Source: Semisulcospira habei
Taxonomy: Eukaryota > Mollusca > Gastropoda > Semisulcospiridae
Reading direction: 5' to 3'
Assembly (NCBI GenBank): GCA_036245525.1
Contig: BTPG01000001.1
Location: 215,809,092 to 215,873,091, forward strand
Length of the DNA: 64,000 bases
The notes below the pieces were generated by a model. That model searched no databases, had not been told where the DNA came from, and worked only from the letters and a program-made list of their open reading frames with translations. The position numbers were made by a program, and so were the translations under genes. Of this stretch, positions 1 to 9,700 are shown in pieces. Numbering within the stretch: position 1 is the stretch's first letter; every line of letters begins with the position of its first letter.

Positions 1-24
1 ACACACATGCGCACACACACGCGC

Positions 25-98
<74 letters not shown>
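1..98. repeat. (CA)n microsatellite
   Basis: Nearly pure CA dinucleotide tract, with a few CG steps in the first 30 bases. It runs off the window's left edge, so its full length is unknown. Confidence 0.97.
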
Positions 99-99
<1 letters not shown>

Positions 100-218
100 A
101 CGCTAACATTTGATCTTATCGACTGCAGTTGTTATTTTGCAGTCTCAATGAATAAGCACGACATGGGCCAAAATTACACCGAGAACATGAAATACCTCAA
201 AGCGCTCACACCCGTACG

Positions 219-289
219 TCTGTGCTGGTCTGGGACTTTGGGCCTTACGGCCAGAGGCCGTAAGGTCCAAAGTTACAGACTAGCACACA
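219..289. repeat. Imperfect palindrome, 71 bp
   Basis: The two arms around the sequence CTTACGGCCAGAGGCCGTAAG (shortened here to its core CTTACGG/CCGTAAG) are complementary over about 33 bases with several mismatches. It resembles the apex of a small foldback element, but I cannot assign a family. Confidence 0.7.
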
Positions 290-653
290 TTTGATTTCCT
301 AGCAAGCTATGATGACTAGGAACAATCCTGTCAGTTCATCACAAGGCCTCTGGGCGACTTTTCCAATTATGGGCTCGGTGAACGTGTTTGATGTCGTCCC
401 GTGTGACTGAATAATGTTGCAAATAAAAGCACATTAAGCCTGTAAAATGGCGGGTGCACGTGTTGATTTATTGGAGAGAAAAGAAAAAAAAAAAAGAACT
501 CGTATGAGCGAGGCCAATCGGCAGTCGGGTGCGTGAGTTTGGACCTAAGGTTTCCAGCCAGTGAGGTCTAAAACTGCGTAGCGAAAAATTACGCTTTGAT
601 CGCGACAACGCTGACACTTCACGCAAAGGCTCAGGTCCGGAGAAAGGCTGGCG
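290..653. other. No recognisable feature
   Basis: Mixed sequence with one A-rich stretch near 480-495. I see no open reading frame of interest, no tandem repeat and no clear match to the repeat families elsewhere in the window. Confidence 0.5.
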
Positions 654-1059
654 CCAGTTGCGTGAGCGAGCTTAGTCCTGCGCCAGCCACTAAGCAAGGT
701 GATCCGCTATAGCGCCACGACACTGGAGAGGTTCTGTTTCCGCCAAACGTGCCAACAACGAACACGTGACAAGTCACGGCGGAAAATCAGCCTCTGCCGT
801 AAGAAATAGACAACACTCCCAACATCTCCAAGAGGCATAGATCCTCATGAGCCCGGAGGGCTCATGAGGATCTATGCCTCTTGGAGATGTTTTGAGTGTT
901 GTCTATGTTTCTCGTACACCCTGGATATCCTCGTGACTTCGCTTGCATTCGTTTTTGGGAGTCGTTCGGCTTAAACGTAACCTCACAACGAACCCCGCTA
1001 TATTGCGGAACACATTGCTTAGTGGCTAGCGCAGGATTTAAGCTCAATCACGCAGCTGG
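654..1059. mobile_element. Large foldback element, 406 bp, with family-A hairpin at its centre
   Basis: Outer arms 654-707 and 1005-1059 are inverted copies of each other, containing AGTCCTGCGCCAGCCACTAA and its diverged complement. Inner arms 808-854 and 858-905 are also complementary and carry CATAGATCCTCATGAGCCC. Both pairs share one centre at about 856.5, so this is a single palindrome whose middle arm segments have diverged. The outer-arm motif recurs as a separate small hairpin at 16568-16658, and the core recurs in many MITEs of this window. Mobility is inferred from that recurrence. Two short overlapping reading frames here are products of the arms and not genes. Confidence 0.8.
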
Positions 1060-1597
1060 TACCAGGGCTGTGTTTGCACGAACGGCGACTAAGTGTATTC
1101 TGTGAATGGGGGATATTGTTTACAGTCACTCGCGACAAGTTCATGAAAAATATTTCACTTTTGTACATCGATCTCACCTGAAAATGGCAAAGGTTTCAAC
1201 CAAGTCCGGCTATGAATGAAAAAAAAAATGCAAGTAGGAGGTCTATAATTATGTCTGGCACGTTTTATAAATTATTCATTGTCTTGTTTGCTGATGTCAG
1301 AAGCTTTTTGGGAGCGTGGAGATTGTTTGGCTTGAAAAAAAAAAAGGAAAACGATTTTATGGAGCCGGATTTTATTTTATTTTATTGTGAGCTGATTATT
1401 TCTGGGCATGTTTTATAATTTATTCATTGTTTTGTTTGTTGATGCCAGAAATATATTGTTGCCTGGGGTATATGGTTTGAGTGAATATTATTAGCCCGAA
1501 TATTAGCTGTAAAGCCTGCGATCAATTCTGGTTCTATTGGTAATTTCATAGCGGATGCGGTGCAATATATAACTTAACAACTTAATGGTTCGTCTTA
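1060..1597. other. AT-rich stretch without recognisable feature
   Basis: AT-rich with A runs near 1219 and 1337. The phrase around TTTTATAAATTATTCATTG appears twice (about 1262 and 1410), so a short old duplication may be present. No gene is supported. Confidence 0.5.
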
Positions 1598-1766
1598 TTA
1601 ACCCCTTCACTGCCGAGACAACGTGAGCACAATCCAACTGCAAGAGACATAGATCCTCATGAGCCCCCGCGACTGCGGGGGCTCATGAGGATCTATGCCT
1701 CTTGCTGAGACCACTTTGTATCCATGTTCTTTGGACGGTTGTGGCTTTTGGTAGTGAAGGGGTTAA
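1598..1766 (+). mobile_element. Family-A hairpin MITE, TTAA-flanked (piggyBac-like)
   Basis: Begins TTAACCCCTTCACTGCC and ends AGTGAAGGGGTTAA, giving short inverted ends plus a TTAA at each side, the signature of piggyBac-type insertion. In the centre (1640-1705) is a 31-bp stem with one mismatch and a 4-base loop. The right half carries the family's usual CTGAGACCACTTTG segment. There is no coding capacity. It is 169 bp and would need a transposase supplied in trans. This is the cleanest short reference copy of the family in the window. Confidence 0.88.
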
Positions 1767-1880
1767 GGAATTTCTGAAACTGTCCATACAATTTTACTAA
1801 CATTTGTGATACTATTTTGTACGCTAATAATGTGTTTACTCTTATTTTCACGTGGCATGCAAGAGCAAAAATCCTTTTTA

Positions 1881-1935
1881 TACAATACAATACAATACAA
1901 TACAATACAATACAATACAATACAATACAATACAA
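1881..1935. repeat. (TACAA)11 microsatellite
   Basis: Eleven uninterrupted copies of the 5-base unit TACAA. Confidence 0.97.
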
Positions 1936-2056
1936 CCTTATTGTCTGTTCGAGTCAAAGCACGACACAAATTTGCCTTTTGGCCTCGTCATTAAAACAAT
2001 CAAGACAACACACTAATAAACACTATAAGAACATTCAATTAAAATTATCATTGCAG

Positions 2057-2152
2057 CAATCTGTCACGAACAATCTATCACAAGCAATCTATCACGAACA
2101 ATCTATCACAAGCAATCTATCACGAACAATCTATCACAAGCAATCTATCACA
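2057..2152. repeat. 14-bp tandem repeat in alternating pairs
   Basis: About seven copies of CAATCTATCACGAA and CAATCTATCACAAG, which alternate and so form a 28-bp higher-order unit. Confidence 0.9.
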
Positions 2153-2305
2153 CGATGTGAGGTAACGTCATGTAGATCACATATTATAATTATCACGTCG
2201 TTATAAACAAGAGTTCAAAATCGAGACAGCAGTTGGAATAAAAGACTTCTTAACAAAATTCTTTTTGTCAAATGGCATGTTGAAAAGTCTGCCTGATGGT
2301 AGCAT

Positions 2306-2728
2306 TTAAAACTGATCAGATAGTGGGTGACGCAGATCGCTGACAATGCTAGCAGCTTTCCTTCGGACAGCCCTATGATACAGATCATCTACTGAGTACT
2401 GTCCTAGGCCAATGATCTTCCCAGCTGTTCTGACGATACGTGACAGTCTGCCCCTGTTTTTCATACTGAGGTTGCCATACCAAGCAGTGATGTTAAAAGT
2501 CAGTATGCTTTCAATCAGGCTTCTATAAACGGATTCTAAAAACTTGGGACTGATATCAAAACTTCTCAGTTTCCTAAGAAGGTACAGACGTTGGTTTGCT
2601 TTTTTCACGATCAGATCGGTGTTTCCAGTATAAGACAGCCCACTATCCACAACTGTGCCAAGGTATTTAAATTCAGTGACCACTTCTACAGGTTGATTAT
2701 TAATTGAGACAGGTACAAATATGGACAA
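2306..2728 (-). pseudogene. LINE reverse transcriptase, C-terminal remnant
   Basis: An open stretch of 140 codons on the minus strand matches the region downstream of the reverse transcriptase catalytic core in CR1/L2-like LINEs. Visible landmarks are FKYLGTVVDSGL near residue 20, the QRLYLLRKLRSF helix, the LIESILTFNITAWYGNL segment, and a closing KRK-like stretch reading RAVRRKAASIV. The family's product copies element RNA into DNA at a nicked target. Here the endonuclease, the catalytic YADD-type box and everything upstream are absent, so this is a 5'-truncated dead copy. The methionine at 2728 is only where the open frame happens to begin. The L2/CR1 side of the tree is my inference; the exact clade is not resolved. 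It differs clearly from the CR1 at 45731. Confidence 0.85.
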
Positions 2729-3144
2729 TGTGTTTGTTGAATCTTGAATCTATTAGCTGGTCATCGCTAGCATTCTGATCTAGTGAACTGTGTGGTGGTT
2801 TGTCACTGTGGGTCTCGGCTCTACAATCATAAGGTCCAAGATCATAGAAATCACGAATAGGAATAAACTTTACATACGTTTCTCCTGCTGGCTGACCGAC
2901 CGTGTTTCTGTGTTGAATAAAAATGTCGACGCTTGAGACGAATGTCAGTTGTAACTCAGAAACGCAACAACCCTGTACGCAAGGGACCTGCGGCCCCACT
3001 AGCCTGACTTTACAGTGCACGAATATAGACAGCAAAGGACCTTCGGGCCGAATACAGACAGCAACGACTGTCGTGCGCGAGCCCACTGCAGTCGACGTCG
3101 GCCTGAGAACGATAGATCACTGGATTGATTTGGATTGGAGAGAG

Positions 3145-3196
3145 TTAGTTAGTTGGGTTTAACGTCGAGCAGGCAACTAAGGCCATCGCACGGCGG
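3145..3196 (-). mobile_element. Very short (AACT)n-tailed retroposon, copy 1 (52 bp)
   Basis: Contains GGGTTTAACGTCGAGCAGGC and a TTAGTTAGTT end, and is flanked by near-identical direct repeats (TGGATTGGAGAGAG at 3131 and TGGATTGGATAGAG at 3197). The same unit recurs at 39692 and 41631. It overlaps the 3' limit of the adjacent CR1 fossil. Confidence 0.65.
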
Positions 3197-4503
3197 TGGA
3201 TTGGATAGAGAGCCAATAATGTGTTATATATGCTGGCAGTTTGTTCCACAAGGATGCGCCCGAGAACGAAAGGCTGATTTTAAATAAATCGTTCTTTGGA
3301 CACGGTGTAACAAAGTTATGTCTTGATGTCGAATATCCCGAACTTCGTGAATTAGTTGTTCGCACATTTATTCTGGGTGGATCTCATTCCAGATTTTGTA
3401 CATAGTTCCGTGGAGCTTTTTGGTGGAGTGCAGTGTGCTCAGTACTGGCCCCACCCTTTAAACCCTTGGTTCGTTTGCCATGGCCTAGCAAGCTGGGACG
3501 GTGGCATCGAGGTCCTCGGGTCGTAGGTTTTATATCAGACTGTCCTTGTCTTAGTCTCTGGCTCAAAAGCCTTCCCCGGAGACACGGGGGCTTTGATGTC
3601 AGGGGTTTCCTCCCTTAGCCTTTCCGCAGCCAAGCGGCCAGGCCTACAAGGCAGCAGGGGACTCGTGGGGGCCGGGGTCGTCTATGTCCCGTGCAGATGT
3701 GAACATCTGCCCACTGCCCAGACGGTGACACTTACCAGAGGAGAAAAATCCAACGCCGGAACCCGGTATCGAACCTCGCACCTTTGGCATTGGAGGCAGA
3801 CGCCTTAACCACTACGCCACTTCCCCGTACATAGTTACGCCTTGTTAAAAAGGTGATGCTTGTTAAGAGTTTCAACGTTTTAAGTTTTTCGTCAGTTGCT
3901 AGGGATGGATCAGGCAGGATAATTTATGTTTTGCTGCTCTCCTATACAAGGAGTTAAGTCTCTTCAAGTGTATGTCACCGCTGCCATCCCATATCGTGGA
4001 TGCATAATAGATGTGGGATTTGACATGTGCATTGTAAAATAATTTACCGGAATCAGCATCTATAATGTACTTCAATTTTGAAAGCATAAAACATTTCTGG
4101 CAATGGGTTTACATACAAAATTTATGTGTGATTACCATTTTATCTGGTCATCAACAATTATACCAAGTAATCGATGTTCCGTGACCTGAGTAACGGTGTC
4201 ATTATGGATAGGCAGGCTGAGTGTAAGTGGCTTGAGCTGATACATCTGCCGAGTTGCTATCGTCATACATTATGTTTTGGATGGATTAAGAATTATTGCA
4301 TTGCTTTCATACCACGCGGACATTTCACTCAAACCCTGCTGCAAACGGCCATTTAACGAATCAATACTCTTGTCGGGGGTGTGAATTGTGGCATCATCGG
4401 CGAACAAGTCACATGAAATTTTGTCGCTAGTCAAATGTAGCGGCAGGTCATTTATAAAGAGGCAAAAGAGAAGAGACCCTAGGACTGAGCAATTTATCTG
4501 AGA
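3177..4503 (-). pseudogene. CR1-like LINE ORF2 fossil, split by a SINE
   Basis: Three minus-strand pieces are colinear with the CR1 ORF2 at 45731-48544. Piece 4503-4270 holds LGSLLFCLFINDLPLHL and the catalytic box as DLFADDATIH. Piece 4087-3899 holds SKLKYIIDADSGKLFYNAH and IWDGSGD. Piece 3365-3177 holds the C-terminal SFSGASLWNKLP motif. Endonuclease and the N-terminal half of the polymerase are missing, and several frames are broken, so it is inactive. A tRNA-derived SINE (3408-3826) sits between the last two pieces. The 5' truncation point is close to 4503, where recognisable homology stops beside simple TTTG/TTTC sequence. The methionine at 4545 is outside the homology and should not be used as a start. 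Confidence 0.85.
3408..3826 (-). mobile_element. Full-length tRNA-derived SINE with target-site duplication
   Basis: On the minus strand it starts GGGGAAGTGGCGTAGTGG, giving a polymerase III A box (TGGCGTAGTGG, 3819-3809) and a B box (GGTTCGATACC, 3775-3765) about 33 bases later. A body of about 340 bp follows. The 10-bp repeat GTACATAGTT flanks it at 3398-3407 and 3827-3836, showing insertion into the CR1 fossil. The 3' end is AAAAAGCTCCACGG with no long A tail. The body recurs, about 98% identical by eye, as the 5' leader of the LINE at 33240-37213. Confidence 0.88.
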
Positions 4504-4557
4504 CTGATAGATATTGTTATTGTTTGTCTGCTTATTTTTTTGCAAGTTGGCTTGTTT

Positions 4558-4700
4558 GCAAATTTGTTTGTTCGCTTGTTTGCTTGTTTGTTTGTTTCTT
4601 TCTTTCTTTCTTTCTTTTTCTTTCTTTCTTTCTTTCTTTTCTATTTTTTGAGTGCATTTATGTTCTTGCGTGTATTCGTGTGTATTTTTATTTATTTATT
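4558..4700. repeat. (TTTG)n/(TTTC)n/(TTTA)n simple sequence
   Basis: Consecutive T-rich tetranucleotide blocks. They create reading frames of mostly Phe, Leu and Ser that are not genes. Confidence 0.9.
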
Positions 4701-4740
4701 TCTTCGGGTGGTAGGGTGGGGTCGGGGGGATTGGTTTATT

Positions 4741-5056
4741 GGCTGACTGGCTGATTGGCTGGCTGATTGGCTGGCTGATTGGCTGGCTGATTGGCTGGCT
4801 GACTGGCTGATTGGCTGGCTGACTGGCTGGCTGACTGGCTGGCTGACTGGCTGATTGGCTGGCTGATTGGCTGGCTAACTGGCTGATTGGCTGGCTGGCT
4901 GGCTAGCTGATTGGTTGGCTGGCTGGCTGGCTGATTGGCTGGTTGACTGGCTGATTGGCTGGCTGACTGGCTGATTGGCTGGTTGACTGGCTGATTGGCT
5001 GGCTGACTGGCTGATTGGCTGGCTGGCTGGCTGGCTGACTGACTGGCTGACTGGCT
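4741..5056. repeat. GGCT/GATT-based minisatellite, about 316 bp
   Basis: A mosaic of the 4-base words GGCT, GATT and GACT, most often as a 12-bp unit GGCTGGCTGATT. Unit order is irregular, suggesting slippage at both the 4-bp and 12-bp scale. Confidence 0.93.
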
Positions 5057-5071
5057 AGTAGCAGCAGAAGT

Positions 5072-5122
5072 CCAGTTTACCGTCCCTACTCACGCTAATG
5101 AGCGTATGAGGGACAAGACTGG
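5072..5122. repeat. Hairpin, 51 bp
   Basis: Arms CCAGTTTACCGTCCCT.. and its imperfect complement close on CACGCTAATGAGCG. It lies directly after the 12-bp array, and the phrase GACTGGCTAGT occurs on both sides of it, like a duplication of the array edge. Confidence 0.65.
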
Positions 5123-5584
5123 CTAGTTGCTTTCCTGCTTGCTTTTATTGCTTGGTTCATTGCTTGGTTGCTTGTTTGGTTACTTGGTAAAGAAAAATGC
5201 CCAACAAATTACACAGCACTCAACATTTTCCCTCCCGCTGTGCGACACTCATAATGCTGATTCAAAGCGGTGCGAAAGACAACAAGCATTACCTTTGAGA
5301 TCTACATTTGATCCATCTTCTGTGACGCGTACGAAGTGTCGAACTGACTTTGTGGATAAACGTGAGCCATTACCAAGTCTTCAAGTGAGGAAGGAGGAGA
5401 CAATCAGTGTGCCCTTTTGACCGCTGACTAAAATAGACCCCAGTAATGAAAGAGACCTTCCAAACATCATGGAGTCACTTGGCTGAGCGCCACGCGACCG
5501 CCTCCATGTGAGGACAAGGGGGGTAAGTCAAGTTTCAGCAGGAGACCACCAAGCCATGCTAGAAACACACTGGCACGGGTGAGA

Positions 5585-6050
5585 CCACTGCTTTTTCTGG
5601 AAACCACGGGCAAATGGAATCCATGGACGAAAACTCATTTTGTGTGAAATCAACGGGCGACCACTCCTTTTCTTGAATCCACGGGCGACTAATCATCTTT
5701 CTGGAATCCCTAGGGAACACTCCTTTTTCTGGAATCCACGGGCGACAACTCCTTTTCTCGAAATCTATTTACGACCACTCCTCTTTATGGAATCCACGGG
5801 TGACCGTTCTTTCCTTCCGAAATCCACGGGGGGGGGGGGGGGGGGGGGGGGGGTGACGGGGTGGGCGGGGGGGGGGGGGGGGGGCGACTATTAATCTTCT
5901 AGAATCCAAGGGGGACTAATCCTTTTCTGGAATCCACGGGCGACCACTCATCTTTCTATAATCCACGGGGGACCACTCTTCTTTTTTGAAATCCAAAAGG
6001 CGAACACTCCATTTTCTTTAATACACGGGTGATCACTCTTTCGTCGAGAA
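5585..6050. repeat. Degenerate 29-32 bp tandem repeat with poly-G tracts
   Basis: The phrase GGAATCCACGGGCGACCACT recurs about 14 times with many changes. In the middle, G runs at 5828-5853 and 5867-5884 grow from the GGG of that unit. Reading frames rich in Gly and in WNPRAT-like repeats are products of the array. Confidence 0.85.
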
Positions 6051-6151
6051 AAGGAGTGGATCACGTGGTTTCCAGACTTGCGACATACTCACGAATCTCC
6101 GAACACGAAGATGTGTCAGTATTTCAAAGTCCTCACAACATGCTAATTTCA

Positions 6152-6195
6152 GCAAGAGGAAGATGCGGGAACTCATGAGAATCTACGCTTCTTGC
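6152..6195. mobile_element. Decayed family-A hairpin core
   Basis: GCAAGAGGAAGATGCGGGAA opposite CTCATGAGAATCTACGCTTC keeps the family-A order with many changes. A family-B-like phrase (GAGACGGATCGACCGTGATA) follows at about 6360. Confidence 0.45.
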
Positions 6196-6499
6196 TGGTG
6201 TCTGGAGTTCGCTTGCATTAATTCCTGTCCCTGGACTTGGGCCTGTCAGGCGCGAATCAAACATCAGACGGCCCGCACAGTTTGCACATCGACTGAAAAG
6301 GGTCTGTCAAGCAGGGTAAGAAGCTTCGTTAGCATTTTCAGGTCTGACAAACAGCAGCGGGAGACGGATCGACCGTGATATAGCAGGAGTAGTGCTTGAC
6401 GAACTCGGTGTGTTAGTAGTCATAAGATGACGGACGAGACTAAGAAGGTGGACTTGTCAGTTTTACTGGACTAAATATATATTGATGTTGAGTGTGCAC

Positions 6500-6620
6500 C
6501 TCGCCGCCACCCCCAACCCCACCCCCTGCGACAACCCTCCTCACACACCTACCCACCCACCCCTTCTCCACCGCCCCCCATCCCAAACGGCCCCGCCCTC
6601 CCTCCTCCGCCCCGCACATA
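6500..6620. repeat. C-rich low-complexity stretch
   Basis: Mostly C with A, from CCGCCACCCCCAACC to CCTCCGCCCC. No gene is supported on either strand. Confidence 0.7.
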
Positions 6621-6751
6621 GCAGCTTTTAAACCGGCTCCAGAAAAGTATTTCTGAGTAGTTTGGGCTATGTGCAAAGCACAACATGAAACCTTTCGCCG
6701 AGTTTTTGCAGGCGCACAGAACTTCCTATACCGATTACAGTTTAAAACTCT

Positions 6752-9700
6752 TTAACCTGCTTAGTCCCGAGAAAATGTGAAAACCACCGAACTGCAAGAG
6801 GTATAGCTCCTCATGAGACCCCGCAGTTGCGGGGGCTCATGAGGATCTATGCCTCTTGCTGAGACCACTTTGAATCTATGTTCCTGGGACGGCTAGGGCT
6901 TTTTTGTGTTGAATTAACAAAGAGTTAAACTCAGTCTGCGTAGAGTGCGGAAACTCAGTCTGTGTAGAGTGTGGAAACTCAGTCTGTGTAGAGTGTGGAA
7001 ACTCAGTCTGTGTAGAGTGCGGAAACTCAGTCTGTGTAGAGTGTGGAAACTCAGTCTGCGTAGAGTGCGGAAACTCAGTCTGTGTAGAGTGTGGAAACTC
7101 AGTCTGTGTAGAGTGTGGAAACTCTGTGTAGAGTGCGGAAACTCAGTCTGTGTAGAGTGTGGAAACTCAGTCTGCGTAAAGTGCGGAAACTCAGTCTGTG
7201 TAGAGTGTGGAAACTCAGTCTGTGTAGAGTGTGGAAACTCAGTCTGTGTAGAGTGCGGAAACTCAGTCTGTGTAGAGTGTGGAAACTCAGTCTGTGTAGA
7301 GTGCGGAAACTCAGTCTGTGTAGAGTGCGGAAACTCAGTCTGTATAGAGTGCGGAAACTCAGTCTGTGTAGAGTGTGGAAACTCAGTCTGTGTAGAGTGT
7401 GGAAACTCAGTCTGTGTAGAGTGCGTAAACTCAGTCTGTGTAGAGTGTGGAAACTCAGTCTGTGTAGAGTGCAGAAACTCAGTCTGTGTAGAGTGCGGAA
7501 ACTCAGTCTGTGTAGAGAGTGGAAACTCAGTCTGTATAGAGTGCGGAAACTCAGTCTGTGTAGAGTGTGGAAACTCAGTCTGTATAGAGTGCGGAAACTC
7601 AGTCTGTGTAGAGTGTGGAAACTCAGTCTGCGTAGAGTGCGGAAACTCAGTCTGTGTAGAGTGTGGAAACTCAGTCTGCGTAGAGTGTGGAAACTCAGTC
7701 TGTGTAGAGTACGGAAACTCAGTCTGTGTAGAGTGTGGAAACTCAGTCTGTGTAGAGTGTGGAAACTCAGTCTGCATAGAGTGCGGAAACTCAGTCTGCG
7801 TAGAGTGCGGAAACTCAGTCTGTGTAGAGTGTGGAAACTCAGTCTGTGTAGAGTGTGGAAACTCAGTCTGTATAGAGTGCGGAAACTCAGTCTGTGTAGA
7901 GTGTGGAAACTCAGTCTGCGTAGAGTGCGGAAACTCAGTCTGTGTAGAGTGTGGAAACTCAGTCTGCGTAGAGTGTGGAAACTCAGTCTGTGTAGAGTGC
8001 GGAAACTCAGTCTGTGTAGAGTGTGGAAACTCAGTCTGTGTAGAGTGTGGAAACTCAGTCTGTGTAGAGTGCGGAAACTCAGTCTGTGTAGAGTGTGGAA
8101 ACTCAGTCTGTATAGAGTGCGGAAACTCAGTCTGTGTAGAGTGTGGAAACTCAGTCTGTATAGAGTGCGGAAACTCAGTCTGTGTAGAGTGTGGAAACTC
8201 AGTCTGCGTAGAGTGCGGAAACTCAGTCTGCGTAGAGTGCGGAAACTCAGTCTGCGTAGAGTGTGGAAACTCAGTCTGTGTAGAGTGTGGAAACTCAGTC
8301 TGCGTAGAGTGCGGAAACTCAGTCTGCGTAGAGTGCGGAAACTCAGTCTGCGTAGAGTGCGGAAACTCAGTCTGCATAGAGTGCGGAAACTCAGTCTGTG
8401 TAGAGTGTGGAAACTCAGTCTGTATAGAGTGCGGAAACTCAGTCTGTGTAGAGTGTGGAAACTCAGTCTGTGTAGAGTGCGGAAACTCAGTCTGTGTAGA
8501 GTGCGGAAACTCAGTCTGTGTAGAGTGTGGAAACTCAGTCTGTATAGAGTGCGGAAACTCAGTCTGTGTAGAGTGTGGAAACTCAGTCTGTATAGAGTGC
8601 GGAAACTCAGTCTGTGTAGAGTGCGGAAACTCAGTCTGTGTAGAGTGTGGAAACTCAGTCTGTATAGAGTGCGGAAACTCAGTCTGTGTAGAGTGTGGAA
8701 ACTCAGTCTGTGTAGAGTGCGGAAACTCAGTCTGTGTAGAGTGCGGAAACTCAGTCTGCGTAGAGTGCGGAAACTCAGTCTGTATAGAGTGCGGAAACTC
8801 AGTCTGTGTAGAGTGCGGAAACTCAGTCTGTGTAGAGTGCGGAAACTCAGTCTGTGTAGAGTGCGGAAACTCAGTCTGTGTAGAGTGTGGAAACTCAGTC
8901 TGTGTAGAGTGCAGAAACTCAGTCTGTGTAGAGTGTGGAAACTCAGTCTGTGTAGAGTGCGGAAACTCAGTCTGTGTAGAGTGCGGAAACTCAGTCTGTG
9001 TAGAGTGTGGAAACTCAGTCTGTGTAGAGTGCGGAAACTCAGTCTGTGTAGAGTGTGGAAACTCAGTCTGTGTAGAGTGCGGAAACTCAGTCTGTGTAGA
9101 GTGCGGAAACTCTGTCTGTGTAGAGTGTGGAAACTCAGTCTGTGTAGAGTGCGGAAACTCAGTCTGTGTAGAGTGTGGAAACTCAGTCTGTGTAGAGTGT
9201 GGAAACTCAGTCTGTGTAGAGTGTGGAAACTCAATCTGTGTAGAGTGTGGAAACTCAGTCTGTGTAGAGTGCGGAAACTCAGTCTGCGTACAGTGTGGAA
9301 ACTCAGTCTGTGTAGAGTGCGGAAACTCAGTCTGTGTAGAGTGTGGAAACTCAGTCTGTGTAGAGTGCGGAAACTCAGTCTGTGTAGAGTGTGGAAACTC
9401 AGTCTGTGTAGAGTGCGGAAACTCAGTCTGTGTAGAGTGTGGAAACTCAGTCTGTGTAGAGTGCGGAAACTCAGTCTGCGTAGAGTGTGGAAACTCAGTC
9501 TGTGTAGAGTGCGGAAACTCAGTCTGTGTAGAGTGCGGAAACTCAGTCTGTTTAGAGTGCGGAAACTCAGTCTGTGTAGAGTGCGGAAACTCAGTCTGCG
9601 TAGAGTGCGGAAACTCAGTCTGTGTAGAGTGCGGAAACTCAGTCTGCATAGAGTGCGGAAACTCAGTCTGTGTAGAGTGTGGAAACTCAGTCTGTGTAGA

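Noticed and set aside
862..1105. Two overlapping frames of 61 and 69 codons with similar peptides
   Set aside because: They lie in the arms of the foldback and mirror each other; no homology to a known protein is recognised.
3745..3826. A functional tRNA gene at the SINE head
   Set aside because: A and B boxes are present, but the segment is continuous with a SINE body enclosed by a target-site duplication.
5640..5894. A frame with repeated NPRAT-like words
   Set aside because: It follows the degenerate 30-bp tandem repeat and ends in poly-Gly from the G runs.
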